DNA of 64,000 bases from NCBI GenBank assembly GCA_024636935.1, contig JAGXGC010000005.1, forward strand, positions 62,001 to 126,000. The letters run 5' to 3'. This document shows, one piece after another, positions 45,162 through 53,315 of this stretch; the first letter of the stretch is position 1, and every line of letters begins with the position of its first letter. The notes under the pieces were generated by a model. The model was not told the DNA's origin. It did not search any database and saw only the letters and a list, made by a program, of their open reading frames with translations. The position numbers were made by a program, and so were the translations under genes. The DNA comes from Sideroxydans sp. (GTDB taxonomy: Bacteria > Pseudomonadota > Gammaproteobacteria > Burkholderiales > Gallionellaceae).

Positions 45162-47613
45162 TTCAGCGCAAGCGCTGGTAGCGCAAACTTTTCAGCAAGC
45201 CGTTGAACTGCATCAATCCGGACGTGCGGCAGACTCAGCCGAACTATATCGGGCCATTCTTGGCATCCAGCCCCAGCATCCCGAAGCCAACCACAATCTC
45301 GCTGTAATCACGCTGCAAGCTGGTCAACCACAAGCCGCTATCCCTCACTTTCTTGCCGCCCTTGAAGCGGATCCGGAACGCGCTCAATTTTGGCTGAGCT
45401 ACATCGATGCGCTGGTGCAGGCCGGGCAAGATGACACTGCGCGCGAGGTTTTGCAGATGGGACGGCAGCAAGGTTTGCAAGGAGAAGAGGTCGATGCATT
45501 GGCGGCACGCTTGGAGGTAAACAGCGGGACGGCGAAGCCACGAAAGTCGGGGCAAAAGACACCGACACAAGCGCAACTCGACGAACTGGTGACGTTATTC
45601 AATCAGGGGCGTATAGCAGACTCGGCCGCTAGGGCGAAGGCGATGACCGAACAGTTCCCACAGCACGGATTCGGCTGGAAGGTTCTGGGGCTGGCTTTGA
45701 AGCAGATGGGGCGTAATGAGGAAGCACTCGTGCCGATGCAGAGGGCCGCTACCTTATCTCCGAAAGAAGCGGATGTGCACAGCAATCTAGGCGTGGCACT
45801 GCACGATGCGGGACGTTTGCAGGAAGCGGAAGCCAGTTATCGGCGTGCGTTGAAAATCAAACCTGACTATGCCGATGCGCATTGCAATATGGGTACCTTG
45901 TTGCAGGACATGGGGCGATTAACTGAAGCAGAAACCAGTCATCGTCGCGCAATCCGGCTTGCGCCAGATTTGGTTGATGCACATTACAACTTAGGCAATA
46001 CCTTTCGTGCTCAGGGGCGATTGGAGGATGCGGTGCAGAGTTATCGACGTGCTTTGGAGATGCGTCCCGCATACATCCATGCATGTTGCAATCTGGGAAT
46101 CGTGCTGCAAGATCAGGGCAAACTTGAAGAAGCAGAGGCGATGCTACGGAGGACGCTGGAACTCAAACCGGATCATGTCGAGGCATACAGCAACTTGGGT
46201 AACACACTCAAGGAACAAGGTCGGTTGATGGAAGCGGAAGCCTGTTATCGAAGGGCATTGGAACTGAATCCAGAACTGGCTGAGGTGCATAATAATCTCG
46301 GCATTCTGTTGCAGGACATGGGGAATCTGGATGAGGCTGAAGTGTGCTACCGGCACGCGTTGGCTCTCAAGCCGGATTACTTCAAAGCTCACAGCAATCT
46401 GCTGTTTCTGCTCAATTACAATCCCGGGATTACTCAGCAACTCGCATTCGAGGAGGCCCGTCGATATGGTGCTTCCGTCACAGCACACGCCAATAAGCGC
46501 TACAGTAAATGGTCGTGCACAAAAAGACCGAAGCGGTTGCGCATCGGTTTCGTCTCTGGCGATTTTCGCAATCATCCAGTCGGCTATTTCCTGGAGAACT
46601 TGCTGCGCTATCTCGACCGAGAAGCCTTCGAGTTGTATGCCTACCCCACTGATCCGTGGACGGACGAACTGACCTTGCGTATCAAATCCTATTTTGCAGC
46701 TTGGCACCCGATTTATGGTCTGAACGATGAAGCGGCCGCCAAGCGCATCCACGATGACGGTGTACACATCCTCGTCGACCTGTCCGGCCACTCGCGATAC
46801 AACCGCCTGCCCATGTTCGCCATGAAGCCCGCGCCGGTACAGGTGGCTTGGTTGGGCTATTTTGCGACGACAGGTGTGGCAGAGATGGATTACCTCATCG
46901 CTGATCCGGTGACCTTGCCGGAATCTCAGGAACGCTACTTCACGGAAAAGATCTGGCGCTTGCCCGAAACACGGCTGTGTTTCAGTCGTCCTGACGTTGA
47001 TATTGCGGTCTCGCTATTACCTGCGCTGGCGAACGGCTACGTCACCTTCGGTTGTTTCAATAACCTAGCCAAGATGAACGACGATGTGGTCATGTTGTGG
47101 TCGCGTGTGCTGAATTCGGTCGCGGACAGCCGGCTCTTTTTGAAATCGAAACAACTTGGCGAGGAGGCTGTCCGTCAGCAGACTATCGAGCGTTTCGCTG
47201 CACATGGCATTACAGCTGAGAGATTGATATTGGATGGAGCTGAATCACGTGCGAAATATTTCGAGGCCTACCACCACGTGGACATCTCGCTTGATCCTTT
47301 TCCGTATCCAGGCGGCACGACCACGGTAGAGAGTTTGTGGATGGGCGTGCCGGTGCTGAACCTGAGCGGAGAGTCATTCCTGTTTCGGCAGGGGGCTGGG
47401 TTCCTGAGTAATACTGGTCTGGAGGAGTGGTTTGTTACTTCGCAGGATGAATACGTCGCTAAGGCTAAAAGTTATGCAGCTGACCTGTCTGGATTGGCGG
47501 GGTTTCGTAACAGACTGCGCCAGCAAGTGGAGACATCCCCTGTCATGGATGGGCAGCGTTTCGCTGCGAATTTCTCAACAGCGCTACAAGGAATAGGTAG
47601 TGCAGATGTATAG
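45151..47613 (+). CDS. TPR and O-GlcNAc-transferase-like glycosyltransferase (GT41)
   Basis: An 820-residue protein. Residues 1-200 hold degenerate TPRs; about 209-412 hold six tandem 34-residue TPRs. The C-terminal half (about 450-815) is a GT41/SPINDLY-type catalytic domain: RIGFVSGDFRNHPVGYFLEN, VHILVDLSGHSRYNRLPMFA, PVQVAWLGYFATTGVAEMDY and the sugar-nucleotide site SLDPFPYPGGTTTVESLWMG. No signal peptide: cytoplasmic. GT41 enzymes put GlcNAc on Ser/Thr of proteins; in bacteria some modify adhesins or flagellin. Its start overlaps tatC by eleven bases, so it is probably co-translated with the Tat genes. Target unknown; flagellin is an inference. Confidence 0.88.
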   Translation: MTTDSAQALVAQTFQQAVELHQSGRAADSAELYRAILGIQPQHPEANHNLAVITLQAGQPQAAIPHFLAALEADPERAQFWLSYIDALVQAGQDDTAREVLQMGRQQGLQGEEVDALAARLEVNSGTAKPRKSGQKTPTQAQLDELVTLFNQGRIADSAARAKAMTEQFPQHGFGWKVLGLALKQMGRNEEALVPMQRAATLSPKEADVHSNLGVALHDAGRLQEAEASYRRALKIKPDYADAHCNMGTLLQDMGRLTEAETSHRRAIRLAPDLVDAHYNLGNTFRAQGRLEDAVQSYRRALEMRPAYIHACCNLGIVLQDQGKLEEAEAMLRRTLELKPDHVEAYSNLGNTLKEQGRLMEAEACYRRALELNPELAEVHNNLGILLQDMGNLDEAEVCYRHALALKPDYFKAHSNLLFLLNYNPGITQQLAFEEARRYGASVTAHANKRYSKWSCTKRPKRLRIGFVSGDFRNHPVGYFLENLLRYLDREAFELYAYPTDPWTDELTLRIKSYFAAWHPIYGLNDEAAAKRIHDDGVHILVDLSGHSRYNRLPMFAMKPAPVQVAWLGYFATTGVAEMDYLIADPVTLPESQERYFTEKIWRLPETRLCFSRPDVDIAVSLLPALANGYVTFGCFNNLAKMNDDVVMLWSRVLNSVADSRLFLKSKQLGEEAVRQQTIERFAAHGITAERLILDGAESRAKYFEAYHHVDISLDPFPYPGGTTTVESLWMGVPVLNLSGESFLFRQGAGFLSNTGLEEWFVTSQDEYVAKAKSYAADLSGLAGFRNRLRQQVETSPVMDGQRFAANFSTALQGIGSADV
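45775..46386 (+). repeat. Six tandem 102-base TPR-coding repeats
   Basis: Six in-frame 102-base units encode successive 34-residue TPR motifs with the pattern hxNLGxxLxxxGxLxEAExxYRRALxLxPDxxx. The nucleotide copies are diverged, so this is old protein repeat structure rather than recent duplication. Confidence 0.85.
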
Positions 47614-47626
47614 AGCCAGAGGGAAC

Positions 47627-49357
47627 TTATCGTGGTTGCTTATCCTTGGCTGCCAGTTGCGTCAGTTCAATGAAATGGTCCACTTGCGCCCATGCATTTT
47701 TGAGTACGACATCTTCGTAGAAGGTACGGTAGTTTGTAACATTGGTCGTTGCTAGGGCGATAGATTCCGGACTGTTATCCATCACCACCCCCCAATCGCT
47801 TGTATAGGAATAGTTTGCTACATGGCTGCGCCAGTAATCTGTTACGAGGATAGAGACTGGGCAGCCACAGAGTAGTGCTTCTGAAATCAAAGCAGTCGGC
47901 TCGTAGACATAGAGAACTTTGCTGTTTCGTAATATTTCTGCGATCTGTGGATGACTGAGCTGCTGGTCTTTTCCTAGACTGATCGCATCGTTTAGGTGCG
48001 GGGCAAGTTGACCACCTGCAGCCAGATATTTGTGCGCATAGAAACATACTTGCTGCCGGTTAACGTCATCCGCGTTGTCTTCATTGTTGAACAGAGACAG
48101 GTCGCTGGTCGGGATATGCAATGTTTCGCCGTTCATGCCGTCGACCAGATAGAGCGGATCGAAAGTAAAGATTAATTCGTCTTCGGCAAATTGTGTGTCA
48201 CCCCCTATATGTCCGGGCTTGTTAAGCAACCAACGTGCTACAACTTTTGCACCGAAAGGATTGCCCGAGACAATCTCAGGATAGACCATGATCGGGGTGC
48301 TGCCTGCATCATGGTGCCGCACCATCGTCTCCTCGGTCAGCACAGGTGTCCTCAGGTGGGGAACAGTTTTTTCACAGGTGACATAGGCTTCCTGCCCACT
48401 TTCATTGAGAGCATGGCACAAATAATGGAGGGCTCGTATGCCTGCGGATTGCTGGATGAAATCGAGCGCGAAGATGTAATAGGGTGCCTTATTGGCTTTG
48501 AAGAAAGTTCGTTTGAGGAAGAATGGTGCTGTATCCAACGAGTGGTGGATACGACGCAGATTCCTTTGGCAGTTGAGCCATACGTCGGATAGTTCGGTGT
48601 CGTCGAGGAAGCCTTGTATGCTTTTGAAGCTGCTAAATACACCACTCCAAGAAAAGCGATTTGCGGGGGCATCGGTCAAAGAAATGAACAGGGCGTTGTT
48701 GCATTCATGCGCATGAAGGTTCTGATCGCTGTCCAGAAGACATAACTCGTCTTGATCGAGGCTGCTAAAACTGACTCCCGAATTGCGCAATGCATCATCA
48801 AAAGCTTGCGCCATCACTCTAATGGTTTCTTGGAAAGCATCGGCAGGTAGCGTTGCCTGGCTGATAGCAGTTAAAGCAACTGGGAATTTGCCGGATAGCT
48901 TGGGCCTAGATGATCGAGGGAAGGCTGCGAGCCACATGGGTAAGGGGTAGGTTTTCGCATCCGAGTCGGTGAATAGGCTGCTACGAACGCAATCTTGCAG
49001 AACAATCCGTTCGATGAGCGATGACAGATCGTGCGATACCAAAGTGTGTGGAGGGCAATAGATCACCAGTTCTTCATCGTATGCCTCATCAAGAAAACTC
49101 AGCGGCCAGAAATTTCGGTAGCTGGCTGCAGTGTCGGCAGTGATTGTAGATATTTGGATTGGATAACTGGCAGCAAGCTGGTGGCAGATTGCAAGTGTGT
49201 CTCTGCTCGCGCCTTCCGGCAGCTTGATCGTGAACGCGGTGTTCGCATAATATGGTCCGGCATTGAGCTTCCATGAGCGCAGGAAGTAGTTGAGCGCGTT
49301 GTGGCAGGCAGGCAGGTCGACGCAGAAGGTCGCAACTCGGATATTTATTTCGAGCAT
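47627..49357 (-). CDS. Large glycosyltransferase-like protein
   Basis: A 576-residue cytoplasmic protein. The C-terminal half (about 285-560) looks like a GT-B glycosyltransferase of the GT4/WsaF kind: IFALDFIQQSAGIRALHYLC, MVYPEIVSGNPFGAKVVARW, and near the end VLYVYEPTALISEALLCGCP, the donor-site E-x7-E-like block. The N-terminal half (1-280) matches nothing I recognise. Last gene of the leftward accessory operon, overlapping the radical SAM gene before it by 13 bases. Stop converges on the OGT gene with 13 bases between. The donor and acceptor are unknown. Confidence 0.6.
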   Translation of the reverse strand: MLEINIRVATFCVDLPACHNALNYFLRSWKLNAGPYYANTAFTIKLPEGASRDTLAICHQLAASYPIQISTITADTAASYRNFWPLSFLDEAYDEELVIYCPPHTLVSHDLSSLIERIVLQDCVRSSLFTDSDAKTYPLPMWLAAFPRSSRPKLSGKFPVALTAISQATLPADAFQETIRVMAQAFDDALRNSGVSFSSLDQDELCLLDSDQNLHAHECNNALFISLTDAPANRFSWSGVFSSFKSIQGFLDDTELSDVWLNCQRNLRRIHHSLDTAPFFLKRTFFKANKAPYYIFALDFIQQSAGIRALHYLCHALNESGQEAYVTCEKTVPHLRTPVLTEETMVRHHDAGSTPIMVYPEIVSGNPFGAKVVARWLLNKPGHIGGDTQFAEDELIFTFDPLYLVDGMNGETLHIPTSDLSLFNNEDNADDVNRQQVCFYAHKYLAAGGQLAPHLNDAISLGKDQQLSHPQIAEILRNSKVLYVYEPTALISEALLCGCPVSILVTDYWRSHVANYSYTSDWGVVMDNSPESIALATTNVTNYRTFYEDVVLKNAWAQVDHFIELTQLAAKDKQPR

Positions 49358-50745
49358 GGCAATGAGCTGGTTCGATTGATGAAAGTGGTTTTGGAGTCTG
49401 GGAGCCGGGCGGACTCAATATGGATATATTGCTTGCCGACCCCCTGTTCGCCTGAGAATGGCAACATGACGCCTCCCTCACCGCAATGTGCACAGCTGGC
49501 GTATGCCTCGACCTGATCCAGTTTCTGGATGTTTGAGCGCAGTTCTGCAGCGTTAGCGTTGTCATCAAGTACGGCCCAATCTTCTGGGTAGTCTGCCTGA
49601 TGGTGGGAGCCGACACCCGCCGTAGTCGAGCAGGGGTAATACACGCCATTTTGCACAGTTTTGCAGGTATGTCTAGAGTTGCAGCCAGCCTTCATCGCTG
49701 CCAAGGTGGAAGCAGGCAGATCCAGTTTGCGCAGGGAGGCGGGTGTCGCCCAGATCGGTTGTCCGATCGTATAGCTGAAACCCGCGGCGGATACTTTATT
49801 GATGTTGCGTTGGAACAAAGCCTTCTGTTTATTGTTCAGTGCTGGTGTGTAATCAGAAAAGATCAGACGGGTACGGTGGCGATCCAGCCCGGAAAGAAAT
49901 GCATCGCTGATGTCGCACACGCCATTAGTGGTGATTCCAATTACGCCGAAGTTTGGCTTGCCCAGAATATGGTCGACGATCTTGTCTAGGTCTGGGTGCA
50001 GGAAAGGCTCTCCTCCGATGATCGATACGTAGCCGATAGCATCGACTGCCTCGAGCATGCGGTCAATATCGGTCAAGATGCGAGAAAGCGGGAAGTTAAT
50101 TCGGTCATCAGGATGGTAGTGATTGATGTACTGACCGCAATGCGTGCATTTCAGTGTGCATTTCTGGTTCACTACAAAAGTGAGTAGCGGCAGCACCAGC
50201 TCATCTTCGAATCGGAGTAGTCCGGAGTCTCGGCACTGTTTGAGCAACAGGCTAGGTAAACGCTCGCAGGCACACCAGTTGCAGAACGGTGTTCCGATAC
50301 AGACTTTGGCGTCGAATCCGGTTTCAGATTTCATACTGCACATCAATGCTTCGAATAGCGCCATGCCGGAAAGATAGTGTTCGAAGCCGCGAGAATGAAA
50401 CTCAGCTTCGCCAACACTGCCGGAAAGACTGCCATTGGGAATGCAGTTGATGATGAGTGTTTCTGCTGGGACTAAGGTCTGCGCAAACGGAAGATGGGTC
50501 GCGATACCGTTCACTGTACCCAATTCCGGCGCGCGTATATCCCAGTAGCTCAAACGCTCAGTCATGAAACCGATGGATATCAGAAAACCACCGAAGGCGC
50601 TGCCGAATTTTCCCGCACCACGCAAAACGACATGTGAAAAACTGTGCAAATGGGATATGAGCGCAGCTTCATGCTGATTCTCGCCGCGTCGAGCTAGCTC
50701 CAATAATTCATTTATATTTGTCAGGCGAGTTCCAATCATAGTCAT
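49345..50745 (-). CDS. Rossmann-radical SAM fusion protein, copy 2
   Basis: A 466-residue protein. Residues about 35-110 form a nucleotide-binding-like Rossmann module with RGAG at 42-45 (VVLRGAGKFGSAFGGFLISI). Next is a cysteine block C149-x5-C155-x2-C158-x-C160-E-R. The radical SAM domain follows with C196-x3-C200-x2-C203 (CTLKCTHC) binding the 4Fe-4S cluster, and IIGGEPFLHPDLDKIVDHIL (GGEP motif). The C-terminal region has more Cys (TCKTVQNGVYYPCS, CAHCGEG), perhaps an auxiliary cluster. Same architecture as the protein at 51945-53315. The reaction is unknown. Confidence 0.82.
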   Translation of the reverse strand: MTMIGTRLTNINELLELARRGENQHEAALISHLHSFSHVVLRGAGKFGSAFGGFLISIGFMTERLSYWDIRAPELGTVNGIATHLPFAQTLVPAETLIINCIPNGSLSGSVGEAEFHSRGFEHYLSGMALFEALMCSMKSETGFDAKVCIGTPFCNWCACERLPSLLLKQCRDSGLLRFEDELVLPLLTFVVNQKCTLKCTHCGQYINHYHPDDRINFPLSRILTDIDRMLEAVDAIGYVSIIGGEPFLHPDLDKIVDHILGKPNFGVIGITTNGVCDISDAFLSGLDRHRTRLIFSDYTPALNNKQKALFQRNINKVSAAGFSYTIGQPIWATPASLRKLDLPASTLAAMKAGCNSRHTCKTVQNGVYYPCSTTAGVGSHHQADYPEDWAVLDDNANAAELRSNIQKLDQVEAYASCAHCGEGGVMLPFSGEQGVGKQYIHIESARLPDSKTTFINRTSSLPCSK

Positions 50746-51923
50746 GACTCAGCTCCGTGCAACAAATGGATGACCGGATTATCCAGTCCCAAATCTCGTA
50801 TCGACTGTTCAATGCTCTGAGCGGAGTTCATGCCGCAGATCACGATAGCGCCTTTGAAGGTAGACAAGGATTGCGGCGACGCTATGCTCAGTCCCAATAG
50901 TTTTTGTCCTTGCAATTGAGGATTTCGATCTACCAGATGTTTTATGCGGCAATGTTTGAGTGGTGTGTGGGTGAGCAAGCGGTAGACAAAGGTTGACACG
51001 CCCCACAGCGCGATCTCACGGTCTCCGAGTTGGGCGATATTGTCGAGCACAGTCAAACCGAAAGGGTTGGCTTGCGAAAGGCTTTGCTCCACGAACTGTC
51101 TTTCCACTGTGCTATGGAATATATTCTTTTCAACAGAAGCGACTTCAAAAAGTGCGCGGATACATGGATATATCTCGGAAGATGATTCGAACTGGATCAA
51201 ATTGAATCCGCGCATCAGATTCAGCAAGGAATACAGGCTGAAATGATTGATGTGTTCATATTCGTAGAAAAATCCGGGGAACGGTGCCGCGCGCTGAAAA
51301 AGAGATAAGTCTGGCAACTCGATGTAAAGACGTCCACTGGGTTTGAGCCACTTAGCCACGTTATTGATCGCTTCTAGTGGTGAATACAGGTGCTCAAGCA
51401 CATGACGTAACAATATCAGGTCGAATTTTTCTTCAAGTTCAGGTGCATCTTCGGTGGCGAAGCCGGTACGTCCATTTATGTTCTGCTGTGACAGGTAGCG
51501 AATCGCCGAACGATCGGGATCCATCGCATACAGGTTCTCATGCCCTCGTTGGCGCAGTGACATCAGCGTTATGCCGTAGGAACAACCGATGTCAGCAATC
51601 GCTTGGGTGCTCGCTTGCAAAGCATGTTGCGAGAGGAAGTCCACGGTCAATTCATTCAACCTCGCCTGTTCTGGCGTGATCGAGTATTCGACACGGTCTG
51701 CTCCGGTATAGCTTTCGTAGTAACCGTCCCGATCTGCAAAAGGTTCGATGTCATGGAAGGCCATGCCGCATCGATCGCAAATATTGATTGAGAATGAATG
51801 TTGAAGCTGAAAGTCTTCCGGAACGATCAACTCGAGGTGGCGCAGCGGAGTGGCAGCTCGCGAATCGCAAACTGGGCAGGTACGGTTGGAGGAAGAAATC
51901 GCGATTTTATTTTTGTGCGTCAT
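50742..51923 (-). CDS. Sugar C-methyltransferase-like SAM methyltransferase, copy 1
   Basis: A 393-residue three-part protein. A zinc-binding N-terminus has CPVC (about 17-20) and CDRC; the SAM-binding Rossmann fold follows with ADIGCSYGI and ILLRHVLEHLYSPLEAI; the C-terminal module begins IALWGVSTFVYRLL, a second nucleotide-binding-like fold. This layout is that of NDP-hexose C-methyltransferases (TylC3-like). It overlaps copy 2 of the radical SAM fusion by four bases and sits 21 bases behind copy 1, so the three are one unit. Confidence 0.8.
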   Translation of the reverse strand: MTHKNKIAISSSNRTCPVCDSRAATPLRHLELIVPEDFQLQHSFSINICDRCGMAFHDIEPFADRDGYYESYTGADRVEYSITPEQARLNELTVDFLSQHALQASTQAIADIGCSYGITLMSLRQRGHENLYAMDPDRSAIRYLSQQNINGRTGFATEDAPELEEKFDLILLRHVLEHLYSPLEAINNVAKWLKPSGRLYIELPDLSLFQRAAPFPGFFYEYEHINHFSLYSLLNLMRGFNLIQFESSSEIYPCIRALFEVASVEKNIFHSTVERQFVEQSLSQANPFGLTVLDNIAQLGDREIALWGVSTFVYRLLTHTPLKHCRIKHLVDRNPQLQGQKLLGLSIASPQSLSTFKGAIVICGMNSAQSIEQSIRDLGLDNPVIHLLHGAES

Positions 51924-51944
51924 GGCTATATCTTCTGGGCTAAC

Positions 51945-53315
51945 TTATTTGGCAGCTACTACTGGGATACGGATACGGCTCTTACCGCCTGGCAGAGTGT
52001 ATCGTTCGATAAATCCCTGTTCGGCAGCACTGCCTGTGAGAGCGGGCGAGCCGAAAGATTCACAATGCCCACAGGCACCATAGTAGGGGCGTTGCAGCAG
52101 GAGGAGTATCTCGCTACGGATTTCCTCCGGACTTTTTTGCGGATCTAGCACGACATAGTCTGAAAGGTAGTCCGCCACACCAAGGTCTTGGATAGAGAGT
52201 GTGAACGAGCACGGGAAGAGCTTGCCATCGAAGACGTACAGATAGCGCACGCCACAACTTTGCTTCTTTTGTATCTTGGTTGCTTCCGAATCGTGCTTGT
52301 CTTCCAGCGTGGAAGAGATATTCCAAGTTGGCAGTGAATTCTGGTATTTCGCATTGACACCGGCGGCGCGCGCCATCTCGATGTTGCGATAGAAAGCGGC
52401 GGTCCGTTTCTCATCCAGCACTTCTAAGTAGTTTGAAAAGGCTAGACGGATGCGCGTATCTTGCAGGGTATCCATCTGCGCTGGATTGATCGGTTCGATA
52501 CCGTTGGTATTGACGATCACAGCGCCGAAGTTGTTATGACTCAGCACGCCGCCAATGATTTGGTCGATGTCTTTGTGTAGGAATGGTTCACCGCCAAAGA
52601 TGTTGACCACCCCAAAGGAGTGGACTGCTCGCATCACCACCTCGATATCCTGCAATATCTGCGCTGTGTTGACGTTCTGCTTGCGTTCTTTGGTATAAGT
52701 ATTGATATAGAGGAAGCAGTGTGTGCATTTTAGATTGCACACATTGTTGGTGATGAAATGCACACGGTCAAAAGACAGCGTTTCATCGGGCTCCAGTGCC
52801 TGTTTGCGTGCGGCATCTGCGCGTACGATGCTATGCAGCCTCTCACAGGAGCAGACGCTGCAGATGTCGAAGCTGTTGCATATCTTCGCAATGGCCGGCT
52901 TATCGTTCGCCAGCGGACAGAGCAAGGCCTGCAGCAGGTCGTTGCCGTGAACCACATGCTCCCATCCATTCTCGCCGAGCTGACGCTGGATGTTAGGCCC
53001 TACAGCGACATTGCCGATGCAGAACAGAACCAGCGTGGCCTCACGCTCGAAACCCCCGGAGAATGGCGTGACAACAGTCAGACCATTACGACTGCCGATC
53101 TTTTCAGCTTGCGAATCCCAGTAGCAGGCAGGCGTGATGCCGAGTTCAAGCAGCTTCTCACCAAGGGCGGAGCCTAGATTTCCTGCCCCCCAAATGACAG
53201 TGGTTTTATACATGCGACAGAAGTCGACGAACACTTTCGGATCCAAACGGTCGCCGTTGCGCGCCGCGAGCAGGAATGGCTGGATGATGTCTGTTGATGG
53301 ACCGGGCTTCAACAT
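51945..53315 (-). CDS. Rossmann-radical SAM fusion protein, copy 1
   Basis: A 456-residue paralogue of the protein at 49345-50745. The Rossmann module has WGAG at 42-45 (TVIWGAGNLGSALGEKLLEL). The Cys block is C146-x5-C152-x2-C155-x-C157-E-R. The radical SAM cluster site is C193-x3-C197-x2-C200 (CNLKCTHC), with VVNIFGGEPFLHKDIDQIIG. The C-terminus carries LFPCSFT and ACGHCESFG. Spacing between the blocks is almost identical in both copies. It overlaps the upstream tandem glycosyltransferase gene by seven bases. Function unknown. Confidence 0.82.
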   Translation of the reverse strand: MLKPGPSTDIIQPFLLAARNGDRLDPKVFVDFCRMYKTTVIWGAGNLGSALGEKLLELGITPACYWDSQAEKIGSRNGLTVVTPFSGGFEREATLVLFCIGNVAVGPNIQRQLGENGWEHVVHGNDLLQALLCPLANDKPAIAKICNSFDICSVCSCERLHSIVRADAARKQALEPDETLSFDRVHFITNNVCNLKCTHCFLYINTYTKERKQNVNTAQILQDIEVVMRAVHSFGVVNIFGGEPFLHKDIDQIIGGVLSHNNFGAVIVNTNGIEPINPAQMDTLQDTRIRLAFSNYLEVLDEKRTAAFYRNIEMARAAGVNAKYQNSLPTWNISSTLEDKHDSEATKIQKKQSCGVRYLYVFDGKLFPCSFTLSIQDLGVADYLSDYVVLDPQKSPEEIRSEILLLLQRPYYGACGHCESFGSPALTGSAAEQGFIERYTLPGGKSRIRIPVVAAK

